Program-made: the position numbers and the translations under genes
Source: Clostridia bacterium
Lineage (GTDB): Bacteria > Bacillota > Clostridia > Oscillospirales > Acutalibacteraceae
Assembly: GCA_900768075.1 (NCBI GenBank)
Contig: CAAGBN010000018.1
Location: forward strand, 1-21,732
Direction: 5' to 3'
Length of the DNA stretch: 21,732 nucleotides
Part shown: positions 5,885-14,743 of the stretch, piece after piece
Layout: each line of letters begins with the position of its first letter
Position numbering within the stretch: position 1 is the stretch's first letter
Notes under the pieces: model-generated
Told to the model about the DNA's origin: nothing
Seen by the model: only the letters and a program-made list of their open reading frames with translations
The model's database searches: none

Positions 5885-7339
5885 ATGGGAAAATTAAAAG
5901 ACAAACTTCAGAAATTTATGGATAACCCCGATGTGGCTTTCAAAGAGCAGATGGGTTATGTATCAGGTGTTTTCGGTAACTGTATGGGTCAGGACTCCGT
6001 AAGTACATACACCGATCAGTTTATGTATGACTATATGGGTCTTAAGTCAAGCCATATGGTTGCTATGAAATCAACCACAACAGCAGTAAACATCCTTATT
6101 GCACCTATTGTCGGCGCTATGCTTGACAACAACCGCTCAGGCAAGGGTAATGCAAGAAACTTTATGATGGCTTCTGCTATTCCTTTCACACTTGCATCTG
6201 TGCTTCTTTTCGTTGTACCCTCAGGCTCACTGATGTTCAATCTCATCTGGAGCTTTGTGCTTTATCTTGTATTTAATATTGCAGATACCTTTTACGATGT
6301 GGCTCTTTCAACTCTTTCAGTACGAATGACACCCAATGCTAAATCAAGAAAGAACTTCTATACAGTTGCTCAGGTAGCTTCAACTCTCGGCTCAATGTTC
6401 CCGGGTTGGCTTGTTCCTATTATCATTGATGCTTTCGGTGTCGACTACAACGCACAAAAATGGGCATTCTTCTCAGTTGCTCTTCTTTTCGGTATAATGG
6501 GTCTTATCACTATGCTCATTCCCTCAATGACTCTTAAAGAGAGAAACATTGTACTTCCTCCCAAGGATGACAAGAAGGTCAAAATCGACTACAAGCTCAT
6601 TCTCCTCAACAGGCCCCTGCTTCTTCTTTGCCTTTGCAACTGCATTGAGTCTGTAAGAAGAGTATGCTATAATTCACTCCCCTTCTTCTATAAGCAAACC
6701 CTTAACAAATACGGCATGAAGGCTTATGTTGAAATGGGCTCATCTGCTCTTTCATATGCCGGTCTTTTCTCAGTCCCCTTCCTTGGCAGAAAGCTTTCAT
6801 CAAGAGATATCGTTGTAGCAGGCTATCTGCTCACAGGTATCTGCTACATCCTTCTTTTCATTATGGGTTATAGTAATCTTTGGATTGTTGGTATCCTTAT
6901 CGCTATCGGCGGTCTTCCCAACGCAGGTATGAGTGCTGCTAAACGAGTATTGCTCGCTGACTCAACAGACTATATGGAATGGAAGAGCTATAAAAAGTAC
7001 GGTGTTGCTCAGCGTAACGAGGGTATGGTATTCGCATTCAGCACAATGGTATCAAGAATTTCCGACCTTTGGAAAGAGATTCTTGTAAACGGCGGTCTTG
7101 CACTTATCGGCTATAAGAGTGCTGAGATGATCGACGGTCAGATGGTTGAAGCTATCCAGACACCCGAAACCTTACACGGCATTTTCCTTCTCGTTGTTAT
7201 TCCCGGTATCATCGGTAACTTTATCCCCGGTCTTATTATGATGTTCGACAACTTCACAGGCAAGCGTAAGGAAAAGATTATGGCTGAGCTTGAAGTAATC
7301 AGAGCAGAAGCTAAAGCAAAGCTTGAAGAAACAGTATAA
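5885..7339 (+). CDS. GPH-family (glycoside-pentoside-hexuronide) cation symporter
   Basis: 484 residues with about 12 hydrophobic segments, the usual length and topology of MFS_2/GPH sugar symporters. The cytoplasmic loop after the second helix reads AMLDNNRSGKGNARNF (78-93), a relaxed form of the family's charged DxxRTRxGRxRP loop. The late loop DSTDYMEWKSYKKYGVAQRN matches the conserved tract of XynB/MelB-like members. It would import a glycoside or uronide with Na+ or H+ for the intracellular GH4 and GH63-like enzymes (inference). AAGGAGA precedes the start, 12 nt after the previous gene. It is the only transporter in the window, so it could also serve the fucose operon. Confidence 0.9.
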   Translation: MGKLKDKLQKFMDNPDVAFKEQMGYVSGVFGNCMGQDSVSTYTDQFMYDYMGLKSSHMVAMKSTTTAVNILIAPIVGAMLDNNRSGKGNARNFMMASAIPFTLASVLLFVVPSGSLMFNLIWSFVLYLVFNIADTFYDVALSTLSVRMTPNAKSRKNFYTVAQVASTLGSMFPGWLVPIIIDAFGVDYNAQKWAFFSVALLFGIMGLITMLIPSMTLKERNIVLPPKDDKKVKIDYKLILLNRPLLLLCLCNCIESVRRVCYNSLPFFYKQTLNKYGMKAYVEMGSSALSYAGLFSVPFLGRKLSSRDIVVAGYLLTGICYILLFIMGYSNLWIVGILIAIGGLPNAGMSAAKRVLLADSTDYMEWKSYKKYGVAQRNEGMVFAFSTMVSRISDLWKEILVNGGLALIGYKSAEMIDGQMVEAIQTPETLHGIFLLVVIPGIIGNFIPGLIMMFDNFTGKRKEKIMAELEVIRAEAKAKLEETV

Positions 7340-7363
7340 ATTAAATTCAACAAGAGGGAAAAT

Positions 7364-8377
7364 ATGAAAAAGACTAAAGAAAAAAACAAAAAGACTTCCT
7401 TGATTATAAGAATTATCAAAGGTATATTGATTACTCTGATTGTTCTTGCACTTCTTGTTTTAGGTCTTTATAAGCTTGTTACTCATCAGTGGCAGGATGA
7501 GCCTCAGGAATACCCTGCAACCAATCAGTATATCACTAAGCTCGGTGAAACTATGGTTTCAGCCCACCGTGCAGGCAGAAGACTTTTCCCCCAGGGCACT
7601 ATGATGGCTTTTGAGGGTTGTATAAACTCCGAAACCTTTGAAACAGATATTTTCGAATTCGATATTCGCCTGACCAAAGACGAAAGGCTGATTATTCTTC
7701 ACGACGATACCCTTGATGAAGTAAGTAATGCAACCGAATATTTCGGCAAAGCTGAAAACTATCCCAAGGATTACACCTATGAAGAAATTTACAACCTTAA
7801 TATGGGTGAATTCTTCAAGAATGCAGACGGTGAAATGATATACGCAGGACTTCGCGGTGAAGATATCCCCTATAACCTCAGAGTTTTAAGCGCAGAGGAT
7901 GCTTTAAGCTATGTTGAAGAAAACGGCAACTATTATTACAGCATCGAAATCAAAGACAGCGGTGAAACTGGCTTTAAGGCAGCAGATATTCTTTACGGCA
8001 TCTTAAGTGATATGGATCTCATCGACAGAGTAATTGTTGCTTCTTTCAACAAAGATGTAATTTTATATCTCGAAGAAAACTATCCCGACTTATCCCGTGC
8101 AGCTTATAATATGGAAGCGGCAGGCTTGTTCTTCGATGCTATTTTCGGTATCGACAGACCTGAGGGATACTATAAATTCGATATATTACAGGTACCACCC
8201 GACAAATATATTGTTAATATGGGCACATCAAAGGTTATAAACCACGCTCACAAAAATAATGTTGCAGTTCAGTACTGGACAATCAATGACACCGAACGAA
8301 TGATATTCTTAAAAGATATCGGTGCTGACTGTATAATCACAGATATTCCCGACATTGCATATGAGGTGCTCAAGTGA
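7364..8377 (+). CDS. Membrane-anchored glycerophosphodiester phosphodiesterase family protein
   Basis: 337 residues. A basic N-terminus and hydrophobic segment at about 12-39 anchor an external GDPD domain. Motifs: H68-R69 (SAHRAG), E98-x-D100 (FEFDIRLTKD), H113-D114 (ILHDD), SIEIKDS in mid domain, VIVASFN, and a C-terminal NNVAVQYWTIND. These match enzymes that split glycerophosphodiesters into glycerol 3-phosphate and an alcohol. The usual PENT after the first His is PQGT (76-79); the His, Glu, Asp and second His remain, so activity is still likely. AGAGGGA lies upstream, 24 nt after the symporter gene. Confidence 0.88.
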   Translation: MKKTKEKNKKTSLIIRIIKGILITLIVLALLVLGLYKLVTHQWQDEPQEYPATNQYITKLGETMVSAHRAGRRLFPQGTMMAFEGCINSETFETDIFEFDIRLTKDERLIILHDDTLDEVSNATEYFGKAENYPKDYTYEEIYNLNMGEFFKNADGEMIYAGLRGEDIPYNLRVLSAEDALSYVEENGNYYYSIEIKDSGETGFKAADILYGILSDMDLIDRVIVASFNKDVILYLEENYPDLSRAAYNMEAAGLFFDAIFGIDRPEGYYKFDILQVPPDKYIVNMGTSKVINHAHKNNVAVQYWTINDTERMIFLKDIGADCIITDIPDIAYEVLK

Positions 8378-8411
8378 TATCCTCAGGCAACACAAGAAAA
8401 GGAGCAAAAAT

Positions 8412-9302
8412 ATGAAAAAAGGACAACTTATTGCCGCAGCAGCTACACTGGCAGGTGCAGGTGTACTTGCTTACTATAAGGCAACAACTGTTAACTTCGG
8501 TGAAATTATAATTGACGGCATTCCTCAAAAAGCAGACACTGATACAAGAATAATGTCTTTCAATGTCCGCAGCAGAAATGACAAGGAAGGCAGTATCAAA
8601 AACCGTTCAAAGATAGTCAAGGCTATTATAGAGCAGTACGCTCCCGACACCTTAGGTGTCCAGGAAGCAACAGGTCTGTGGATGGACATCCTCACTGAAG
8701 CTCTAAGCGACAAATATGCTTATGTTACTCAGGCAAGAGACACCAAGGGCTACCACACTGAGCACAACCCCGTTTTCTACCTTAAGGATAAATTCAACCT
8801 TATTGATTCGGGTACTATCTGGCTTTCGGAAACTCCCAAGGTGCCCTTCTCAAAAAGCTATGACACCAACTGCACAAGAATCGCTACCTGGGCGACACTT
8901 GAAAACAAGGCTAACGGTGAAATATATACACACCTTAACACACACCTTGACCACATCCTTGAAAGCACAAGAGTAGCGCAGGTTGATGTGTTATTGACAA
9001 AGCTCGCTGAGCTTGAGAAATTCGGCAAGGTAGTTTGCACAGGTGACTTCAACACTGAGCCTACAAGCGAGGTTTATGAGAAAATGACCAAGACTGTCAA
9101 GGACAGTAAAGCTATTGCCGAAAGCAGCGATAACGGCATTACTTTCCACGGCTACGGAAAGGCAGACGATGCCACAGGCCCCATTGACTACATATTCGTC
9201 ACAGAGGGCACTGACGTCAAAACCTATAAGATAATCCGCAACACCGCAAAGGGTATGTATCCATCAGACCACTACCCCATCGTTGCAGATATAGTCATCT
9301 GA
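8412..9302 (+). CDS. Anchored endonuclease/exonuclease/phosphatase-fold phosphodiesterase
   Basis: 296 residues from ATG 8412, chosen because AAAAGGAG (8397-8404) fits it; an in-frame ATG at 8355 would overlap the previous gene. Residues about 4-21 form a weak signal or anchor segment, so the enzyme is probably outside. The full EEP active site is visible: SFN (49-51), QE (84-85), NTHLDH (176-181), GDFN (211-214), IDYIF (258-262) and SDHYP (285-289). The superfamily includes DNases, sphingomyelinases and inositol phosphatases. Being secreted and in a glycan operon argues against DNA repair and for cleavage of a phosphodiester or phosphoester on lipid or glycan (inference). Confidence 0.87.
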   Translation: MKKGQLIAAAATLAGAGVLAYYKATTVNFGEIIIDGIPQKADTDTRIMSFNVRSRNDKEGSIKNRSKIVKAIIEQYAPDTLGVQEATGLWMDILTEALSDKYAYVTQARDTKGYHTEHNPVFYLKDKFNLIDSGTIWLSETPKVPFSKSYDTNCTRIATWATLENKANGEIYTHLNTHLDHILESTRVAQVDVLLTKLAELEKFGKVVCTGDFNTEPTSEVYEKMTKTVKDSKAIAESSDNGITFHGYGKADDATGPIDYIFVTEGTDVKTYKIIRNTAKGMYPSDHYPIVADIVI

Positions 9303-9318
9303 TTTAGGAGGAATTGAA

Positions 9319-10998
9319 ATGATACCAAAAAAATGGGGTCAGGGACAGCTTTTCGCTTTCTCTGCACTCGATGGCGAATCTCTCTTCAGCGATGATCTTG
9401 CAGGTACTCTCGCAGGAGATAAAATCGGTGTTGTCTTTCACACCACCTGCCGAAGAACTCTTTACTTCGGCGATATGAATAAATTTATTCAGCCACAGCT
9501 TAAGTGTGTTACCTCGGATATGATTGTGGCAGAAAGCCTTATGGGTACTTCAAGCATCATCTTTGCCGAAAGACACCTTATTATCGGCGAATATGATGAT
9601 ATCATTGGTGTTTTCGTAAGCCTTGGCGGTAAGTGTGAAATCATCAGAAAGAACAATATAGAAATACATAACACCGATGACGGTGAATATACAGCTTTGC
9701 TCAGAAGCGACGGCAGATTTGCTTTCGCTTGCGGAAGAAGTGAAGAAGAGGTTATTGCACTTTGCGAAAAGGGTCTGACTCTTGACATTGACAGCCTGAA
9801 AGTGCAAAAGAAAAAGCCTTTTGAAAAAGCTCTTGATGACAGTGACAAATATTCAGCCTTATATTCAAAATGCATCAGCGTTATGAAAAGTCAGCTCTAC
9901 TCACCCGAGGGCAGAATAAAAAGAATATGGTCTACTCCCGACAGACTGCCCCACAGAAATATGTGGCTCTGGGATTCGGTTTATCACGCTATAGGTCACA
10001 GACACCTTGATACAGCCCTTGCTGAAAATCTTATCCTTGCTCTTTTTGACGTGCAGCGAGACGACGGCTTTATCCCTCATATGGCAAGACCCGACTATAC
10101 TTCAGATATTACACAGCCCCCCGTAATCGCCTGGGGCGCGTGGATTGTTTATGAAAAAAGCGGTAATAAGGAATTCCTCAAGACCGTCGCAGAAAAGAAT
10201 AAGGCATTTCTTCTCTGGTGCCAAAGCAACAGAAGAAAAAGCGAAAAAGAGCTTTATTCCTGGCATACAAACCCCGAGCTCAACAATCGCTGTGACGAAT
10301 CGGGTATGGATAACTCATCAAGATTTGACACAGAAAGCGACCTTTATGCCATTGATTTTTCCTGCTATATGGCAAACGAGGCTCGTTATATGAAAAAGAT
10401 TGCCGACGAGCTTTCGGATAAAGAAAACGCTGATTTCTTCGGCAGTTGGTACGAAACAATAAAGGATCATATAAACAGCACCCTCTGGTGTGAAAAAGAC
10501 GGCTTTTATTACGACTATGATATAACATTAAATAAATTCCATAATGTGCAGTCAGTCTCATCTTTCCTGCCGATTTTCGCAAAGATATGCGACGATAAGC
10601 AGTGTCAGCAGCTGATTGCCCACCTTGAAAATCCCGAGGAATTCGGCACAGAATTCCCTATACCGAGTATATCAAAAAAGGATTCTACCTTCGGCTCTGA
10701 TATGTGGCGTGGCCCCGTATGGATTAACTATAACTATATGATTTATAAAGGCCTTGCCGAATATGGCTACGACAGCCCGGCAAATAAAATCAAAAAGGTA
10801 ACTCTCGATGTAATCAATGATTGGTATAACCTGACAGGTACAATCTATGAGTTTTACGACAGTGAAAACCGCATACCGCCATTCTGCTTCAACAGAAAAG
10901 GTGAGGTTTTCGAGCCTTATGATTTCAGAGTCAAGTATCAGACAATAAGAGACTACGGTTGGAGCGTAACTCTTTCATTTGATTTGCTCAACGAATAA
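9319..10998 (+). CDS. GH63-like (alpha/alpha)6-barrel glycoside hydrolase
   Basis: 559 residues with no signal peptide. Residues 1 to about 160 are a beta-rich N-terminal domain and about 175-555 a helical barrel. Barrel motifs: NMWLWDSVYHAIG (214-226), QRDDGFIPHM (246-255), QPPVIAWGAW (266-275), ESGMDNSSRFD (327-337; D331 is the likely general acid), DMWRGPVWINYNYM (461-474) and YEFYDSENRIPP (510-521; E511 is a candidate base). The pattern matches GH63/mannosylglycerate-hydrolase-type inverting alpha-glycosidases and is related to trehalases. GH37 is less likely because its QWDxPxGW motif is absent. The gene is last in the operon, with AGGAGGA upstream and a strong terminator after it. The sugar cleaved cannot be told. 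Confidence 0.82.
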   Translation: MIPKKWGQGQLFAFSALDGESLFSDDLAGTLAGDKIGVVFHTTCRRTLYFGDMNKFIQPQLKCVTSDMIVAESLMGTSSIIFAERHLIIGEYDDIIGVFVSLGGKCEIIRKNNIEIHNTDDGEYTALLRSDGRFAFACGRSEEEVIALCEKGLTLDIDSLKVQKKKPFEKALDDSDKYSALYSKCISVMKSQLYSPEGRIKRIWSTPDRLPHRNMWLWDSVYHAIGHRHLDTALAENLILALFDVQRDDGFIPHMARPDYTSDITQPPVIAWGAWIVYEKSGNKEFLKTVAEKNKAFLLWCQSNRRKSEKELYSWHTNPELNNRCDESGMDNSSRFDTESDLYAIDFSCYMANEARYMKKIADELSDKENADFFGSWYETIKDHINSTLWCEKDGFYYDYDITLNKFHNVQSVSSFLPIFAKICDDKQCQQLIAHLENPEEFGTEFPIPSISKKDSTFGSDMWRGPVWINYNYMIYKGLAEYGYDSPANKIKKVTLDVINDWYNLTGTIYEFYDSENRIPPFCFNRKGEVFEPYDFRVKYQTIRDYGWSVTLSFDLLNE

Positions 10999-11007
10999 CA
11001 AATAAAC

Positions 11008-11032
11008 AACCACGCGTCCGACGCGTGGTTTT
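11008..11032 (+). terminator. Terminator of the phosphoesterase/glycosidase operon
   Basis: A 10-bp perfect stem (11008-11017 with 11021-11030), triloop CCG, tail TTTTG. It begins 10 nt after the stop of the last gene. Confidence 0.8.
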
Positions 11033-11042
11033 GCTATATAAT

Positions 11043-11069
11043 AAAGTCCCCGATGATGTCGGGGACTTT
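11043..11069 (-). terminator. Terminator between the two convergent operons
   Basis: An 11-bp perfect stem (11043-11053 with 11059-11069) around a 5-nt loop. On the minus strand the tail is TTTATTATA, 13 nt after the fucI stop; on the plus strand it is TTTGTTTA. It is probably bidirectional, mainly ending the fuc operon. Confidence 0.75.
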
Positions 11070-11081
11070 GTTTATGATATT

Positions 11082-12866
11082 TTAGCCGTAGATAGGTCCG
11101 TATTTTTCACAAGCCTTATAGTCTGCACTCTGAGCATCCTCTGTGCCGAATGCTGCCCAAGCGTGAGGACGGAAAATCTTATCCTCGGGTACGTTGTGCA
11201 TATTTACGGGGATACGAAGCATTGAAGCGAGAGTGATGAGGTCAGCACCAACGTGACCGTAAACTGTAACACCGTGGTTAGCACCCCAGTTAGCCATTAC
11301 TGAATATACATCCTTGAATGCGCCTTCGCCTGTGAGGTTGGGAGCAAACCAGGTTGTGGGCCATGTGCGGTCTGTACGAAGGTCGATAGGTGTATGAGCT
11401 ACATCGGGAAGATCAGCAGTGTAACCCTCTGCAATCTGCATTACGGGGCCGATGCCGTCGATGATGTTTACTCTGAGCATTGTCACGGGCATTTCAGCCT
11501 TGCAACGGAAGTGGCTTGAGAATCCGCCGCCTCTGAAGTATTCATAGTTAGCTCTGCACCAGTCTGTAGCTTCAAGACAAGCCTTGATGTCAGCGTCTGT
11601 CATTTCCCAGAAGGGCTTCATACAGCCTTCGCCGTTTTCATTCTTAGCAGCACCTGTGCCGTCAAGAGCAGTAGCACCTGAGTTGATAAGGTGGATAAAG
11701 CCGTTTGCAGCCTTACCTTCGGGCTTGATGCCTGTAACTCTTTCACAAGCCTCGGGGCTCCAGTATGTACGAACATCGTGGAAGCAGGGAGCGCTTGCAG
11801 TAAGAAGTGTACCGAGAAGCATTGATACACCGTTGAGGTTATCGTTTTCTGTTGCAAAAGCTGTGGGTACCTTTGTACCGTTCCAGTTAAATGTTGAAGC
11901 CATAATTGCTTCTGTGAAGTCAGCGTTGGGAAGCCAGTCTGTCCACTGTCTCTGACCCTGGAAGCCACCTGCAACACCGTTTCTGCCGAGAGCTTCTTCG
12001 TGCCAGCCGAGTTCATCGAGCTTCTTGTTACCGTAAAGGATATCGTTTACGATAAGTGTCATCTTGGCGATGAATTCCCAATCCTTATCGGGAGCAACAA
12101 CCTTTGACTTCTTGATGATTTCGGGAAGATCCTTACCTGCGTTTACATCAAAGCCTTCCTTGCAGTTAGCCTTGATCCACGCAAGAGCCTTTTCATATTC
12201 GTCCTTGTCATAAATTTCAAGAGTAATTCTTCTTACGATTTCAGTCATATCAACCCATTCAGGTCTGATGCCGAGATACTTCTGGAAGAAATCAGCATTG
12301 CAGTAGCTGCCTGCAATACCCATTGAGATTCCACCGATGTTTACATAAGCCTTGTTCTTCATCCAGCCTACTGCAACAGCACTTCTTGCAAAACGGATGA
12401 TTTTTTCTTCAACGTCTGCAGGAATTGAGTTGTCGTCGATATCCTGAACATCCTTACCGTAGATTGAGAATGCGGGAAGACCTCTCTGTGCGTGAGCTGC
12501 CATAACAGCTGCAAGATAAACTGCACCGGGTCTTTCTGTGCCGTTGAAGCCCCATACAGCCTTGATTGTGTTGGGGTTCATATCAAATGTTTCTGAGCCG
12601 TAGCACCAGCAGGGTGTTACACTGAGAGTAGCAACAACATTCTGTGTTGAAAATTCTTCCTCACACTTAGCAGCTTCTGCGCCACCACCGATTGTTGTGC
12701 TTGAAATTACACACTGTACGGGTGTACCGTCGGGATACTTAAGAGTTTCGCTGATGAGCTTTGCAGCAGCCTGAGCCATATTCATTGTTTTTTCTTCAAG
12801 GCTTTCTCTTACGCCGCCCCAACGGCCGTCGATAATAGGTCTGATACCAATTCTTGGATATAACAT
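11082..12866 (-). CDS. fucI: L-fucose isomerase
   Basis: 594 residues, the normal full length. It converts L-fucose to L-fuculose with Mn2+ in the cytoplasm. The metal ligands of the E. coli enzyme (E337, D361, H528) are all present three positions later: E340 in FATENDNLNG, D364 in HDVRTYW and H531 in WGANHG. The N-terminus PRIGIRPIIDGRWGGVRESL is typical. AAGGAG lies 7 nt before ATG 12866. It is the last gene of the fucA-fucU-kinase-fucI operon, 18 nt after the kinase gene. The enzyme type also accepts D-arabinose in some bacteria. Confidence 0.97.
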   Translation of the reverse strand: MLYPRIGIRPIIDGRWGGVRESLEEKTMNMAQAAAKLISETLKYPDGTPVQCVISSTTIGGGAEAAKCEEEFSTQNVVATLSVTPCWCYGSETFDMNPNTIKAVWGFNGTERPGAVYLAAVMAAHAQRGLPAFSIYGKDVQDIDDNSIPADVEEKIIRFARSAVAVGWMKNKAYVNIGGISMGIAGSYCNADFFQKYLGIRPEWVDMTEIVRRITLEIYDKDEYEKALAWIKANCKEGFDVNAGKDLPEIIKKSKVVAPDKDWEFIAKMTLIVNDILYGNKKLDELGWHEEALGRNGVAGGFQGQRQWTDWLPNADFTEAIMASTFNWNGTKVPTAFATENDNLNGVSMLLGTLLTASAPCFHDVRTYWSPEACERVTGIKPEGKAANGFIHLINSGATALDGTGAAKNENGEGCMKPFWEMTDADIKACLEATDWCRANYEYFRGGGFSSHFRCKAEMPVTMLRVNIIDGIGPVMQIAEGYTADLPDVAHTPIDLRTDRTWPTTWFAPNLTGEGAFKDVYSVMANWGANHGVTVYGHVGADLITLASMLRIPVNMHNVPEDKIFRPHAWAAFGTEDAQSADYKACEKYGPIYG

Positions 12867-12884
12867 AGTATTTTCTCCTTTTAT

Positions 12885-14297
12885 TTATTTCTTTATAATT
12901 TTGCAAAATCTTTCAAAGGCTTCATCCCAATCGGGGGTGTGAGCTTCTTCGAAGACTTTAACTTTTTCTGTTTCTGCGATGATTTTTCTACCCTGCTCGA
13001 TAGTTTCAATCTCGCCTAAAGCGATAAGCTGAAGCATAATGTTGCCGAGAGCTGTCGCTTCAATGGGACCTGCTACTACAGGTATACCTAAGCTCTGAGC
13101 CGCAAGCTCGCAGAGGAAGCCGTCCTTTGTACCGCCACCCATAAGATGAAGCACATCGAATTTCTTGCCTGTGCATTCTGTAATCTGCTCGAGAGCAAGA
13201 CGGTATTTCATAGCAAGTGATTCATATATACATCTGACAACCTGACCGATAGTTTCGGGTACGGGCTGATTTGTATTTTTACAGTAAGCTCTTATTTTAT
13301 CAGGAAGATTTCCGTGTGCTGAAAGCTCGGGAGCATCGGGGTCGATGAAGCTTCTGAAACTTTCGCTGTCACGAGCCATCATCTCAAGCTCATTGTAGCT
13401 GTATTTTCTGTCGGTCTTGGCAAGGTCACGTCTTGTTTCCTGTATAAGCCACAGACCGCTGATGTTTTTAAGGAAGTTAACCTTACCGTTTGCACCGAGC
13501 TCATTTGAAAGCTCGAGCGCGTTACTCTCTGCTGTCATAACAGGTGCTTCAAGCTCACAGCCTATAAGTGACCAGGTGCCGCAGGAAAGGAAAGCGGCAT
13601 TTTCACTATCAGTAGGCATAGCAGCAACGGCGCACTGAGTATCGTGACCTGCCACACTGATGACAGGTATACCCTTATAGTCACCGTTTACTGTTGCACT
13701 GTCGCAGATTTCAGGGAATAAATCCTCACTGATACCAAAAATATCGAGCACCTTGTTGCTCCATTTCTTATTCTTAAGACCGAGCATCTGTGATGTTGAA
13801 GCTATAGTTGTCTCGCAGGCCTTTTTACCTGTGAGAAGATAAGCAAAGAGGTCAGGCATAAACAGAAGCTTGTCTGCCTTACCGAGATTATCCTCGCTGA
13901 TAAGCTGGAAGAGGGTGTTAAGGCTCATTATCTGATTACCTGTTTCCTCATAAAGCTCATCGGGTGAGATTTTCTCAAAAGCTTTTGCAAGAGCATCCTT
14001 TGTACGCTCGTCACGATAGTGATAAGGCTCGTGGATGATATTGCCCTCTTTGTCGAGAAGTGCATAGTCAACACCCCATGTATCAAAGGCGATTGAATCG
14101 ATATCCCCTGCCTTGTCAATAGCTGTTTTGATTTCACCGAAAATCATATCTACATCGTGGCAGACGTGACCGTCAACCTCTTTGGGGATATTGTCAAAGC
14201 GGTGGATTTCCTCGTAGGCGATTTCTTTGCCGTCAAAGGTAGCCTTGATAGCTCTGCCTGTTGAAGCACCGAAGTCAAAGGCTAAAACTGTTTTCAT
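12885..14297 (-). CDS. rhaB: RhaB-type FGGY kinase (L-fuculokinase/rhamnulokinase)
   Basis: 470 residues of the FGGY sugar-kinase fold. FDFGASTGRAI (7-17) is the phosphate-binding start, DTWGVDYALLD (72-82) is the rhamnulokinase-type signature, GHDT (217-220) holds the likely catalytic Asp219, FLSCGTWSLIG (236-246) follows, and GGGTKDGFLC is the adenosine motif near the C-terminus. By sequence it belongs with RhaB rather than E. coli FucK, whose N-terminus differs. Placed between fucU and fucI, it most likely phosphorylates L-fuculose to L-fuculose 1-phosphate, perhaps also L-rhamnulose. Its ATG overlaps the fucU stop by 4 nt (ATGA), showing translational coupling. The specificity is inferred from context. 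Confidence 0.9.
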   Translation of the reverse strand: MKTVLAFDFGASTGRAIKATFDGKEIAYEEIHRFDNIPKEVDGHVCHDVDMIFGEIKTAIDKAGDIDSIAFDTWGVDYALLDKEGNIIHEPYHYRDERTKDALAKAFEKISPDELYEETGNQIMSLNTLFQLISEDNLGKADKLLFMPDLFAYLLTGKKACETTIASTSQMLGLKNKKWSNKVLDIFGISEDLFPEICDSATVNGDYKGIPVISVAGHDTQCAVAAMPTDSENAAFLSCGTWSLIGCELEAPVMTAESNALELSNELGANGKVNFLKNISGLWLIQETRRDLAKTDRKYSYNELEMMARDSESFRSFIDPDAPELSAHGNLPDKIRAYCKNTNQPVPETIGQVVRCIYESLAMKYRLALEQITECTGKKFDVLHLMGGGTKDGFLCELAAQSLGIPVVAGPIEATALGNIMLQLIALGEIETIEQGRKIIAETEKVKVFEEAHTPDWDEAFERFCKIIKK

Positions 14298-14731
14298 TTA
14301 ACCACACCCTTTTTGAGAAGAATGTTAGCATAAATAGCCTTTTCGCCTGTTGCGATAATAAGATAAGCATCCTTTGCTCTCTCATAGAAAGCAAAACGCT
14401 CTGTATAGTCGATAGCGTGGTGCGCAGGTTCGTGCTTTGTGAGGATTTCCTCATAGGTGCCCCAGATTTCAGGAGTACCGCAGGTGTCACCCTTTACAAC
14501 CTCCATAAGTGCAACGGGCTTTTCTGTGTATGTATCAAGAGGGATAAGCTCGAGCACAGCGTCCAATATTTCGGGTACACCGTGACCATCTGCACGGATA
14601 ACGATGGAGTTTTTGCCTGTGCTGTGGCAGGGGAAATTGCCGTCTGCAATAACAAGTTCATCACCGTGACCCATTTCTGCAAGAGCCTTGAGAAGCTCGG
14701 GTGAAATTATAGGTGAAATACCTTTAAGCAT
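14294..14731 (-). CDS. fucU: L-fucose mutarotase (RbsD/FucU family)
   Basis: 145 residues, normal for FucU. It interconverts the alpha and beta anomers of L-fucose, supplying the form used by the isomerase. MGHGDELVIADGNFP (20-34) contains the catalytic His22 and the family signature; IRADGHGVPEIL and FYERAKDAYLIIATGE are also typical. GAGGTG stands just before ATG 14731, 12 nt after the fucA stop. Its stop overlaps the kinase start. Confidence 0.95.
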   Translation of the reverse strand: MLKGISPIISPELLKALAEMGHGDELVIADGNFPCHSTGKNSIVIRADGHGVPEILDAVLELIPLDTYTEKPVALMEVVKGDTCGTPEIWGTYEEILTKHEPAHHAIDYTERFAFYERAKDAYLIIATGEKAIYANILLKKGVVK

Positions 14732-14743
14732 AGCTTACACCTC

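Noticed and set aside
9489..9875. 128-residue minus-strand ORF inside the GH63-like gene
   Set aside because: No start signal and no recognisable domain; the plus-strand gene is continuous across it.
14261..14704. 147-residue plus-strand ORF opposite fucU
   Set aside because: It is antisense to fucU, which has clear family motifs and a ribosome site; the antisense frame is open by codon bias.
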